From Zygnema cylindricum (taxonomy: Eukaryota; Streptophyta; Zygnematophyceae; Zygnematales; Zygnemataceae), in the NCBI GenBank assembly GCA_037447655.1, contig JBBHKE010000624.1:41542-61450 (forward strand): 19,909 nt of DNA, in the 5' to 3' direction. The notes beneath the pieces are model-generated. The model was not told the DNA's origin, ran no database searches, and was given only the letters and a program-made list of their open reading frames with translations. Positions 8,301 to 17,800 of the stretch are shown here, piece after piece. The translations under genes were made by a program, and so were the position numbers. Numbering within the stretch: position 1 is the first letter of the stretch; the number at the start of each line of letters is the position of its first letter.

Positions 8301-9826
8301 TTGAATTAATGGCTATCTTGACACGCTAAATTGTAAGTCTAGAACTTTATCTAGCATTGTGCACTTTCTTAGTGTTTTGTGCATACCTTTGGTAGTGTAA
8401 ATGACTCCTCTCATAAACAACAAATATGCATATATTTTAATATACATATGTATATATATATATTTACTGTTATTAACTCTGCCTAGGTTGGTAACACCTA
8501 CAATTAGTTTGAACAGTCTTACCAGCTTCTCGATTCTCTAGTTGAGTATATATTTTTTTAAAAGACTCTTTATCCTAACTGGAAATGTAGACAAAAGCTT
8601 AAGCGACAAACCTTTTTTTTTTGGTTCCCTAGGTTTTCTCTTTTTTAATTATACTTTGGTTTTTGGCTTTCTCCCTATTTTTCAACCTCTCCTACGTTTT
8701 TCTTTTTCCTTGTATCGGCCTTTCAAGACATCTCTTTTTATGTCAAATGAGTAAAACAAAACATAAACAACAAAAAAACTATGATGAAAAAAAACAACTG
8801 CAAATTGCAATATTTCCACACCCTAAGGCTTTTATCACACTTTTTTGCTTCCCTGTTTTCATTGTATAAACAAGAATATTGAAAACCAATAAAACATCGA
8901 AAGGAAGGTACATATTTGTTTACTACAAGGTTTTCAATATTAATCATTTTCAATCAGAATCCCTCCACCATCCCCCTCTCCCCTCCTCCCCAAACCCTTT
9001 TTCCCTTATTGGAATTCCTATTGAAACCTATGTCTAAATTGACTTTTATTGATTTCTAGTTTTATTTGCTAAGTCTTAATTCTAGTTATGCGTTTAGCGT
9101 TTTGGAATTTTTTGTATATACTTTTTGTATCGTAGAAAGATTTCCCGCGAGAACTATAATTTTTTTTTCTTTATTGATTCCTTATACCTAGTTTACTTTT
9201 ATCTGATGGCTCTGTCTTGAACTGGTGTACACAGCATCTCGTTTCTTCTCCTATTCGTTTTTCACTGTAAAATATTTTGTCTATAAAGTACAGACCAACG
9301 TCAATTTTGACAAAAAAATTACAGCAAACTTCTAAATTTGTTCCTTGTTTGCCTCTTATACCTGCCACTTTTTTCTTTTCTTGGCCATTTCTTTTTTTTT
9401 TGCCTTTTCTCTTTGTTTTTTCTCATTTTGGACTTTTTTTCCCTCTTTATCATTAGTCCTCCCCTCTCACCGTCCTTTCTTTGTGAGTGTACTTTAATTC
9501 CCATAACTAAATTTTCGCAACTATAAACAAAAAAAATATACCAAAGCTTTACATAAATAAAAAACTAAAAAATAAATGTTTGCGAAATTTTTTAGCATTA
9601 AATAGTTTTTATTAATAGTTTTAATTATAGACGGTGTTATTTAACTCATTGTTTACTATTTAATATTTTATTTAGTATTAAGTGTTATTTGTAAATATAA
9701 TTTTTTAATTGCTACCAATATACATTTTTGTATTTACCTCCATCAAGTCACTTGAAGTTTTATAACCAAATTTATGGAAAAGAAACAGTGAAAACCAAAT
9801 AAACCCTAAAAAACCCTGAAAACTCT
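8300..9826. other. No gene recognised; AT-rich with polypyrimidine tracts
   Basis: The stretch holds a TA-rich microsatellite around 8430-8465, T-rich runs at 8600-8720, a C-rich patch at 8957-8997, a long pyrimidine-biased tract at 9330-9480 and very AT-rich DNA at 9530-9720. Open frames here are low-complexity (Phe/Ser/Leu or Lys/Arg), caused by base bias. A 13-bp inverted repeat sits at 8875-8941. AAACCCTAAA and AAACCCTGAA stand side by side at 9801-9820, just before the next copia fragment. Confidence 0.6.
8875..8941. repeat. Perfect 13-bp inverted repeat, 41-bp loop
   Basis: AATATTGAAAACC at 8875-8887 and GGTTTTCAATATT at 8929-8941 are exact reverse complements. The arms do not extend outward. 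It could be the scar of a small foldback element, or chance in AT-rich DNA; there is no clear target-site duplication. Confidence 0.7.
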
Positions 9827-10700
9827 ATGCTAGATGATAAAGGTTTTGAGACTACCAGTAGAAAGGGAATTTTTACTGCTAGCTTTGAGAAGAAAGTTTA
9901 CTTCATAGCTGAAATGGGTAGCCAATGAATGTTTAAGCTGACTTTGAGCAATGAAAAGAAGAACCTTTATAATGTTGGTGTTCATGATATAATGCTATGG
10001 CACAAGAGGCTGGGACACGTGCACTTAGATAAGCTAAAGGAAATGAAAAAATTGGTAGTGGAGGGAATTCAGTTAGGAGAGAATGAAACTTTAAATGACT
10101 GCAGTGGGTGTGCACAAGGTAAGACACAAAAACTACGTTTCCCAAAAATAACCACTTATAAGGGAGAAAAGGTTATGGACTTAGTTCATAATGATATCGT
10201 AGGACCAGAAAAAATCCCTTCATTTGCAGGTAAACGATATATGATGACCATCACTAATGACTGGTCACGATATTCAAGAATATACTTCCTTAAGCCTAAA
10301 TCCGCAGATCCATAATATTTAGAGGTGTATAAGGCATGGAGTGAGAAACTCCATGGGTTCTTAATCAAGAGAGTAAGGAGTGATAATGGTGGAGAGTATA
10401 CCTCCAACCAATTTGAGGATTTCTTGAGAGATGGAGTTCAACATCAGAAAACAGTTCTAGAAAAACCAGAACAAAATGGTGTAGCCGAGAGGTTGAACAA
10501 AACTTGAAGTGACACTTTTAGGAGTATGTTGTCCAATAAGAAGATAGGAAAGAAATTATTGGCTGAGGCCATGAACTGTGCAAATTACCTCAAGAATATA
10601 GTTCTTACCTCGGCAAGTAAAGGGAAAACACCCTATAAGAGATGGACTGGCATAAACCGGATGTTTCCCACTTAAATTTTTTGCAGTCAAGATTTTAGTC
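9827..10700 (+). pseudogene. Copia pre-integrase and integrase fragment of a second family
   Basis: One frame runs for about 840 bp with only four stops (9926, 10313, 10505 and near 10672). It starts with DDKGFETTSRKG, then the zinc-binding motifs LWHKRLGH (about 9995-10018) and CSGC (10100-10111). The integrase core has Asp in HNDIVGPE (10193-10195), Asp in RSDNGGEYTS (10382-10384) and Glu in EQNGVAERLN (10487-10489). All three catalytic residues are kept, with 34 residues between the last two where 35 is usual. It ends after KGKTPYKRWTG, with PDVSHL one frame over. Protein motifs differ from elements A and B, so this is another family. No LTR, RT or RNase H is attached. Confidence 0.92.
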
Positions 10701-11868
10701 TAACTACTTACCGATCAGATTAGAAGCTAGAAAAATATAAATAATAATGAAATAAATTATCATTTAAAATATGAAATTAAATAAAAATACAAATGCACTA
10801 AATATTCTAGTAGAGGAGACCAATCACTGTTGGTTCACCTATTTCCGCAATAAAGGTGAAAATCACAAAAAGTAAAACCCTAAAAATCCTTCAAAAACCA
10901 TGAATACTTTGAGATAACCCTCTTTACTTAAAACCCTGAAAAACTATAAATCCACCAACAAAGTGAAATTGGCTAAAAAATAATATGACAAACCTTAAAC
11001 AACCCTTAAAAGCCATGGATAACCCCAAAAAAAAACCTGAAATAAGTTGTAGAAAGAAAATCCCTAAAAAATCCTTCACGCCCACATTATATCCTTCAAA
11101 ACTTGTGTAGAGTCCAATAACAACAAAATATCGAACGTTTTATTTTTTTTCTCCGGACCATATCCCAATGCCTCATTTTACTATTTCCACGACAGTATTA
11201 ATCAAGGAATTTTTGCGATAGCTTATTATGAATTGTCAGAATGTGATATTTAACCACAAAATGTGCATAATAAAAGGCCAAATAGTGCAATTTTGACCAT
11301 TGTATTTAAGGACTTTGATGTTTGATCATCATCATTCCTTTAAGGCATATGTATAACGCATTATAATAAAATGCAAGGTCTAATCAAATGAAGACAAAAA
11401 ACGTTTAATCCATGCCATTACAAACATCCTTCAAGATAAGCCTTGGTCCATGTAAATCGGAGAATATATCCATTTTAAGGTATTGGTCATAAACACTACT
11501 AGATCAGTTTTAATGCAAAATACTATTGCAATTAGTGTTCACACGATAAGAAAACAACACAAAAGAGAAAGCAAAACGTTTCACACACAACAAAAGGAAT
11601 TGTCGGACACGGATACTTGACTAACCTGAAGCAGTATTAGCAATCAAGTTATGACTAACCTTTTGATTTAAAAGCCATACCTACAACTGGCTAATTTATC
11701 TTCCACATAATCTGTGTTCCAAAATTCTTATACCCTTCTTCCACCTCCAAGTTACTGAAATGTCCATAGTCATACTTTTTAAAGAAAACAAAAATCCCAT
11801 AAAAATAAATCTTTCTATTAAAAGCACTTTATTGATGCATAACATAATCATTGTGGAATATATCTTAC
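10701..11868. other. No gene recognised; AT-rich intergenic or intronic DNA
   Basis: Very AT-rich (especially 10720-10800), with scattered AAACCCT words (for example 10876 and 10929) that resemble plant telo-box motifs but are too sparse for a telomeric array. No open frame of note. The last 50 bp before 11868 share GATGCATAACATAA with the sequence next to the third LRR exon (14860s), which marks them as intron of LRR exon 2 on the minus strand. Confidence 0.55.
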
Positions 11869-11937
11869 ATCACGAAGAATTCCAATTGATTGATAGACAA
11901 TGGAATGCTTCCACTCAACTGGTTATTACTTAGATCT
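11869..11937 (-). pseudogene. LRR exon remnant 2 (69 nt), minus strand
   Basis: On the minus strand an acceptor GTGTCTTAG (ending at 11938) is followed by a frame reading DLSNNQLSGSIPLSINQLEF, one canonical plant leucine-rich repeat, and then a donor GTAAGA (11868-11863). The length is 69 nt, one codon short of the usual 72. The acceptor is preceded by a T-rich intron that contains TTTTATGATTGGT, also found upstream of LRR exon 1 (6784-6796). The downstream intron shares ATTATGTTATGCATC-like sequence with exon 3. It shows no internal stop, making it the best-kept LRR reading of the three, but no further exons are seen. Confidence 0.78.
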
Positions 11938-12049
11938 CTAAGACACAAAAAAACAATCATAAAAACAATAAAGAAAATTAACCAATCATAAAAGCAATTG
12001 AAAAAAATAGAGGAAAAAAAATTGCGCTTTTTAGTTTGGCCATTTAAAT

Positions 12050-12500
12050 AAGACTAGTCTAGATGCTCTCAGTAAAGGCCTTATGACAGGAATTGAAAAT
12101 TTTAATGAAATTTAACCTAATTTTTGCAATGGATGTATTATTGGAAAGATGTCTCAGATTTTTTTTCCCTCAAGCTCATCCAATTCCCAAGCTCTTGTTT
12201 ATCCTATCCACAGTGATGCGTGTGGTCCTATGCGTGTCCGGAGTACAATTGGTGCACTATATTTTATTACCTTTATTGATGATCAATCACGATTTAGATT
12301 TAATACATAAAACATAAATCGAAAAATCTCACCCACGTTTTAAATTTTAAAGCTTTTGTCGAAAATCAATTTCCTCTCGCTTTAAAATATGAAGGATAAC
12401 GGCGGATAACATGGAGAATTATGTCTAATTTTTTTTCATGCTTTTGGAGAAATTGCCTTTTGAGGCGTGGTATTAGCTTAACATCAACGTTTTTTTATTT
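12050..12500 (+). pseudogene. Copia pre-integrase and integrase fragment of a third type
   Basis: Broken frames read LDALSKGLMTG and CNGCIIGKMSQ (Cys codons 12125 and 12134) from the pre-integrase zinc-binding region, then IHSDACGPMRVRSTIGALYF with the first catalytic Asp at 12215-12217. Further on come FIDDQSRF, FKAFVENQF and KDNGG, with the second Asp at 12395-12397, 60 codons after the first and in the same frame despite three stops. Decay is heavy afterwards, and the catalytic Glu region cannot be identified. Its motifs (HSDACGPMRV) differ from the fragment at 9827. The RNase H piece at 12790 might belong to the same element with RT deleted. The 12500-12790 interval shows nothing recognisable. 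Confidence 0.8.
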
Positions 12501-12789
12501 TTGCATTTTTGAAAGTGAGGAGTACAACAAATATCTCGCTGATAAGGACGAGAAACAGGGCGCACACATCATTCATGGCGTTTTTGTGCTTATTTTCCAT
12601 TTTTAGAAGCGTAACAAATTTTATATGCCACATCACATCGCGTCATTACCACGCTTAATGTGACTTTTGTTGAAATCCCACACAAATAATTAGGCCAAAG
12701 ATTAGTATTTTCATGTATATCTTTTCTCAATTTTCCCATTGTGCTTCTTCCACTCACCTTCAAGCTTCCAAACGCATATCGACACTAAG

Positions 12790-13310
12790 CAGCTTCATCT
12801 CACCTTTTCTCTTCCTCCTCAAACAAGCTACTCTTCTCCTACATTGTCCATCGCAAATTCAACTTTCAGTTTTTTTCGGGACGCAGAGATGAGCATTGGT
12901 TTATTTCGAGTGTATGTTTTTATCTTGGTGGAGGGCATGTCTCATGGTTTTCCAAAAAATCAAGCGACGGTAGCTCTCTCCTCCATCGAAATAGAGTATA
13001 TGGCCGGCACCTCCCTCCAAAAGAAAAGCCATTGGGTGCCGTCGACTTCTCATCAATCTCACTTTTATATTTTGCTCTTTCTCAAGGTGCTTTAGCTCTC
13101 ATGGAAAATCTAGTTCAACATACCCACCGGATATTCAATTCTATTCCTCTCGTAACAAAACTATATACCACATCGATTGTTTCTCTCGTTGTGCCACGGA
13201 TTCCCAGCATGCCAGTTTTTTCACCAAGCCTATCCCTTGACCATTTTTAAAAATAAACATCTAACGTCGGTCTTTGTGACTAGCCATGCTTCAATTAGGG
13301 GGGCTCTTAG
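12790..13310 (+). pseudogene. Copia RNase H fragment, copy 2
   Basis: Nearly the same sequence as 7740-8300, with a 170-bp core (from the ATGAGC at 12891) differing at roughly a dozen positions by eye. Reading: FFRDAEM, VFILVEGMSH, QATVALSSIEIEYMAGT, where the catalytic Glu of the SxE motif is kept, unlike copy 1. Then SQGALALMENLVQH and, in a shifted frame, remnants of the TDSQ and FTKPL block. Copy 1 carries an extra segment of about 20 bp in the CT-rich part before SQGALAL. The shared upstream CT-rich leader (CCTTTTCTCTTCCTCC) shows that the duplicated unit began before the coding homology. Confidence 0.82.
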
Positions 13311-14080
13311 AAATTGTGGTAGAAGCTTATGGTTGAATAAATTGTAATTCTATATGCTCCATTCTCACTAAGAATTTAGCAGACTAGTCAAGCACTCTAG
13401 GATATTTATCAATGCCCACTTTCACAGATCACCCTTGCCTCCCAGGCAGTCAACAACTCTGACCAAATACACCTTTGTATAGTTTTGACTCCCCCGAGTC
13501 AGTAGCAAAAAGAATCATTGGAATTGTCTCCCTTGACATTAAGTTATGTGTTGCCAAAGTTTGGCTTTTTATACAGATGCTCTTAGAGAGAGAGGCCGTT
13601 ACCTTATACAAATTCTATGTCTTATAGCCCTCTGTGAACCCCTATCTACTGTAGTACGACACCGATTAAATGACTGTATCATAGAAGAAGGTACACCAGA
13701 AGGTACAAGTGCGGTGTACATTTTGTACGGCCAGTGTACGACATGCTCTTTAGTGGATGTTTGTTCACCTTTAATACACCATTTTTCCCTCGCAATGTCC
13801 GCTGTCCAATAATACCCTGCCACGTGTCTCCGGTGCCCTTTAGGCCACAAACGGCAAATATGCCATTCTGCATCCTCCACATATTTGCAAGTCGTCGGAT
13901 TCGTAGCCGGCTTTCATCGCGTCGATTGAAATGAAACATCATATATGTTTCATTTTGTGCATATTGTATATTGTACATTTTACCTTAACTGGTTTTATGC
14001 TAGATAGTTGGTTTTTCCGTTAAATAAATTAGATCCGCAATCATTGCCTGACACTAATTCACACCTATGTATATGCAACG
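13310..14080. other. No gene recognised
   Basis: A short G-rich run (TTAGGGGGGCTC, about 13297-13308) right after the RNase H fragment could be a decayed polypurine tract, but no LTR is provable downstream. A patch with more G and C at 13670-13920 contains CCACGTGTC (13820-13828, a G-box core) beside CCAATAATA, as plant promoters may have. No gene follows it. Overlapping open frames on both strands at 13546-13978 lack any recognisable motif. Confidence 0.45.
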
Positions 14081-14084
14081 ATTC

Positions 14085-14160
14085 TCTTAAGATAAGCCGG
14101 TTAAGGCATACGGCTACGCCTCGCCTTGCCCGTCAAAGGTTCGAGTCCTACCGGACTCAC
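14085..14160 (+). other. tRNA-like sequence with Pol III B-box, possible SINE head
   Basis: GGTTCGAGTCC at 14138-14148 matches the tRNA T-arm / Pol III B-box. Upstream, AGCCGGTTAAGGC (about 14095-14107) resembles the A-box and D-arm of Leu/Ser tRNAs, and AGCCG and CGGCT can pair around it. GAGTCC and GGACTC (14143-14158) form a hairpin with a TACC loop, and a T6 run follows at 14161-14166, as for Pol III termination. No acceptor stem can be formed with the upstream part, so this is not a working tRNA gene. A tRNA-derived SINE or tRNA relic is the likely origin. Confidence 0.4.
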
Positions 14161-14166
14161 TTTTTT

Positions 14167-14202
14167 GGTAAGAATGACTTATGTCATTCTTGCCTTCTTA
14201 CC
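14167..14202. repeat. Nested hairpin next to tRNA-like sequence
   Basis: AAGAATGAC (14170-14178) and GTCATTCTT (14183-14191) are exact complements around a TTAT loop. An overlapping pair GGTAAGAA (14167-14174) and TTCTTACC (14195-14202) offers an alternative stem. It directly follows the T6 run. Confidence 0.7.
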
Positions 14203-14890
14203 TACCAGGCAGCCAGGGATCTACCTCTCACTATCTAGTCTTCAGTGACTTCGACAAGTGTGGTGACACGAGAGAGAGAAGGTAGAGTCACACTGCCTAA
14301 GCTTCTTTTTTGACCTTTTTATTTTGCTAACTAGAACTATGAAATACCAAACAGGATATTCATGCATATTTTATTTTCAATGCAGTACTATCTTTACGAG
14401 TCTGTTTTAAATAGGTCTATGAAAATTCATTGTTTGTGTATGGATACCCTTATTACTAGCCGTACACATTGTACTTATTGAAGACCACAACTTTAGTTTA
14501 CGTTAATTCATTATTGATCCCATAATGTTGCATTTGTCCTCAATTCTTTCAACCACCAACTTCTTCATTAACAGTCACTAGTTCAACCTTAATGCATTGC
14601 AGCTTCTTTTATTTTGGATGTGCAAACGAGTCCTCACTAAAACTTAGTGATGAGTCCTCACTAAATCTCGTGCTACTTTAGATATTATTAAACTTTTTAA
14701 TTTATCAGTTGCTTCTCTTTTTGAATTCTTCTTATTTGAGTTTGGTCTACCCTTTGCTTCCACAATTTTCATTCATATGAGTCTCCTTTCTCTTCTATTC
14801 GTTTATTTTCACCGATTTGTTTTAGTTTTGCCCACCCTGCCTTTAAGTTTTATACGATGCATAACATAACCATAGTGTCATGTGTCTTAC
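14203..14890. other. No gene recognised; short direct repeat at 14628-14665
   Basis: Mostly AT-rich and without coding signal. GAGTCCTCACTAAA occurs at 14628-14641 and 14652-14665 (period 24), with TTAGTGA and TCACTAA complementary around the second copy. The last 40 bp (GATGCATAACATAACCATAGTG) are intron sequence next to LRR exon 3, shared with LRR exon 2. Confidence 0.5.
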
Positions 14891-14962
14891 AAAGCTCGGA
14901 GGTATGTCAAACCACCGATGGACGACGGAATGCTTCCAGTCAGCTAGTTGCCCGACAAATCT
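14891..14962 (-). pseudogene. LRR exon remnant 3 (72 nt), minus strand
   Basis: On the minus strand an acceptor TTTCACAG (ending at 14963) is followed by exactly 72 nt and a donor GTAAGA (14890-14885). The reading is DLSGN, one stop (TAG), then LTGSIPSSIGGLTYLRAL, a plant leucine-rich repeat with the usual Gly-x-Ile-Pro core. The stop alone prevents function. The intron after the donor (GACACATGACACTATGGTTATG) resembles that after LRR exon 1 (GACTCGAGACACTATGGTCG), and GTTATGCATC matches exon 2, so the three copies share intron as well as exon and derive from one gene or gene family. Confidence 0.75.
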
Positions 14963-15420
14963 CTGTGAAACCAGCCATCCGCATGAACGATCATTAAAAA
15001 CTGACAAGAACTCGAACATTACGGAAAAACAATATTATTACTTCTCAATTTCCTCAGTCACATTTGTTTACACTCGTTCACATGGACCCCCCGTCCCTCC
15101 CCCGACCCTTCCACCTCCCTCCCCCCCTCTCTTTTTTTGTTACAACCCGTTGCTCATTTTTCACACAAAAGAAAGAGAAAAAAAATATCAACATAACCAA
15201 TATTCATCAACATAAATACATATAATAAAAATTTATGAAATAAAATAACAAACAATCATGTCGAAATCAGAAATTCCATGTTTTTGTAATTTCTTCCACT
15301 CACATACATATGTATATGTGTCATGAATGTCTGTATATATGTACATTTATCTATTATCTTTTGCATCCCTTGGCTTTTGATTTTCCTCCCTTATATCAAG
15401 CAAATTAATTTATTAATAAA
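14963..15420. other. No gene recognised; C-rich tract then AT-rich DNA
   Basis: A pyrimidine, C-rich tract lies at 15087-15140, followed by AT-rich DNA with CATATGTATATG-type repeats around 15305-15345. The open frame 14880-15215 overlaps the LRR exon on the opposite strand and has low-complexity Pro content, so I do not call it. Confidence 0.5.
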
Positions 15421-17400
15421 GAGACTCCTACCGACGACAGTTTTCAGCGGAAGGTTGCCCCAAACTGACAGGAATGGGGTAGGTGCACACGGGGTGGGCA
15501 GAGAAGTTGTAGGGAATCAGATGGGAAAGCAAAACCTTTACTTCATCAACGCAACTGGACCACCGACGTTTGTGCAACAATTGTCGACATCTTGAGTACT
15601 CTTGGAGGAGGTGCCCTTTGAAGCTCAACGTCAAAATACAGGCGTGGGAATACAAGTAAGACGGGTATGGCCGAAATACTTAGAATGGAGGGAGAGGGCG
15701 AGGGCTTGGAGGCCCAGGGGACAAATAGGGTTGTCTCAATGCTCCTTTCCCTCCACAGCACCAATAGTGCAGGAATGACTAAGCAACAATTGCGTATTGT
15801 GCACCTCTCGCAGATTCACTCGACCAACGTCCTCAATGCCCTAAGCACCAAATACTCCACGAAGGGTGGCACTCGCAAAGCGTGCGCCTATCGAAACTAC
15901 ACATGAAGCCCGTTGCTTTTAGAAACATGGTTTCCCAAATGACTTAAAACAGTACACCACTCTGAAAGATATGACCGCAAACCTGATCATCTAAGATCCT
16001 TTTGCCACGACGGCCTCACGGTCTCAACGGAGAGGAGAAAGGAAAGTCGGAGGCGGATTACACGCAGTCTTAAGTTAACATTACTAGTATCTTTTACCAA
16101 TAAACAAGAGTAGCCTCAGAAATAAACGAAAAAATTAAGTGTCTCTTTCACCTTCTTATGCTATCATTATTGTAACTAAAGAGGATGTACTCAAGAAAAC
16201 ACAAGCTTTTGTGAATGGCCTGAACAAGCACCTTTCAGGCGGAGCCCCTTTCAACCAACACAAATTAGGAGGAATTGTTATAGGAAGTGGAGAAAACCCT
16301 TAACCTTCTTGGGCTCTTTCGCACGCTTTGTGGGGACTGGGGATTTAAAAAGGCACTCAAAACCCTCAATGCCCTAAAAGCATATGCAAAAACAGGGAGA
16401 TCGTGACAAGGGTGTAGGATTAGGACCTAATCCTTTGAGGCAATGGTTATTCCTTGTCAGCAAAATGGGATTCAAAAAAAAACCCACGGATCCCACACCA
16501 CCAAGAAAACCCTTGTCTAGACCACTCCCTCCAGGTTTCCAGAATTGTATACGAGGCGCACAAACAAAAATCAACAACTCAAAAAAAATTGAGAATCCCG
16601 AAACCTAAGAATTCTCCTCTCCAACAACCAATGAATGCTCCGCCAATTTTTTAAAGGAGTGGGACCGACTGAAAAATACGATTTGACAAGCAAAACCAAG
16701 GCTGGCATTTTAACTTCATTTGAATGAAACGTACTTACCTTGTTGGACCAACTTTAGATGTCATATACGTGCTCATTAAATGTCACCAAATAGACTTGTC
16801 ATACTTCATGTGATGCTCTTCGCCAAGAAGAATACTATATATATATATATGTTTGAAGTAACGGTCACCAGAGAAGGTAGCCAAACGGAAAAGAGTAGAC
16901 TTTTTTCCACCGGTCTATACAGAGGGGTGCCTTATTATCCACCCCCTCGAACTGCCCTTATAGAACAAAATTATTGTAGGTTTACGTTATGCCACAATTC
17001 ATAACACTACGAACATTTCTAGATGATCCACTGTAGCGGGTTTCAGCATGTTAGCACCAATTTCTACCCAATTAAATGACTATTGCGCCTTTTAAACGAA
17101 TTCTCAAAAAGACAAAGCCGAAAGTTTTTAAGAGTAGAGTCAAAATGAGTAATGATGGAAAAGGTCACCAACCCGTTTTTAGTTTGATTTCGGCCACGAA
17201 AATGACCTTCATGAATAACAAGAATTGTATACGTCCCTACCTCTACCATTCTCAACAAAGACGATCAGTACAAAGTATTGTTGGGCGCCTAAACATGGTC
17301 ACGACTAGGGGCTACTATGGCATTTTCGCTAGAGCCATTGGTTGTCCGCCAATTTGATGGACTGAAAATAAGAGCTATATTGATCCCTTCACCAAGTGGA
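15420..17400 (+). other. Unrecognised stretch, partly GC-richer, perhaps a decayed coding region
   Basis: From about 15430 to 16060 the base composition is clearly less AT-rich than the surroundings, and purine-rich on the plus strand. Several short plus-strand frames exist (15667-15906, 16384-16608, 17076-17357). Frame pieces such as TKEDVLKKTQAFVNGLNKHL near 16170-16235 read like protein, but I cannot match any of them to a family. Stops are frequent and frames shift, as in the copia relics nearby. It may be gag or another part of an old element or a dead host gene. A TA microsatellite sits at about 16834-16851. Confidence 0.35.
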
Positions 17401-17524
17401 ACCGAGGGGGTTTTCCGGGTACCCTAAGGGCTTACACAGCTTACGTAGGCTTGTTAGATATGACCAGTCTCTATTGGTAAGTTTCGGAGGTTTAATATTG
17501 AAGGTTGTGATGGGAGTTTTGAGG

Positions 17525-17589
17525 ACTTAATTGTAGTACATATTGAAGCTTATTCTAGGTGTAAGCTTTAATAGGTACTACAATTAAGT
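17525..17589. repeat. Near-perfect 65-nt hairpin (28-bp stem)
   Basis: ACTTAATTGTAGTA (17525-17538) is the exact complement of TACTACAATTAAGT (17576-17589). Inside, C pairs with G, then one A/G mismatch. TATTGAAGCTTA (17541-17552) then pairs with TAAGCTTTAATA (17562-17573) with one G-T wobble. The loop is nine bases (17553-17561). In a plus-strand RNA the stem could extend outward by about six more pairs, mostly G-U (17519-17524 with 17590-17595). The origin is unknown: foldback or MITE core, or a small-RNA hairpin. Confidence 0.9.
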
Positions 17590-17790
17590 TTTTAGTGAAA
17601 TACATGTACTTCTGAGCGAAAAATCTGCAAAGTTAAAAAATGAAAGATTCTTGTGTGTCCAATCGTGAATCCAATCACCTCAAATGCAAACATGGTGCTG
17701 TCAGCCGCAACCGGTTTAGTTTGGGAAGTTGAAGCTGCTCACAAATTGATGCGAATGTACACTTCATGAAGAAATTTCAATGTCCGTCCC

Positions 17791-17800
17791 TATATAAGGA
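17791..17800 (+). promoter_or_regulatory. TATA-box-like motif
   Basis: TATATAAGGA preceded by a C-containing GTCCC is a good plant core promoter match and lies about 0.8 kb before the gag-like relic starting near 18600. It may be the promoter of that element's 5' LTR, but LTR borders and a primer-binding site could not be found. Confidence 0.3.

Noticed and set aside
9338-9526. Phe/Leu-rich open frame and its Lys/Arg-rich antisense
   Set aside because: Caused by the polypyrimidine tract; no domain and no membrane-protein pattern beyond base bias.
10870-11060. Interstitial telomere repeat
   Set aside because: AAACCCT words are scattered and not in a regular 7-bp array.
12535-12565. Hammerhead-like CTGATAAGGACGAGAAAC
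   Set aside because: The conserved CUGANGA core is not kept and stem III cannot be closed by nearby bases.
13546-13978. Overlapping open frames on both strands of 88 to 99 codons
   Set aside because: No recognisable motif, no splice context and no homology to the neighbouring elements.
14085-14160. Functional tRNA gene
   Set aside because: B-box and a weak A-box exist, but no acceptor or anticodon stem can be formed.
14640-14670. Hammerhead ribozyme (GATGAGTCC motif, as in plant retrozymes)
   Set aside because: The required GAAA segment and the closing stems are missing.
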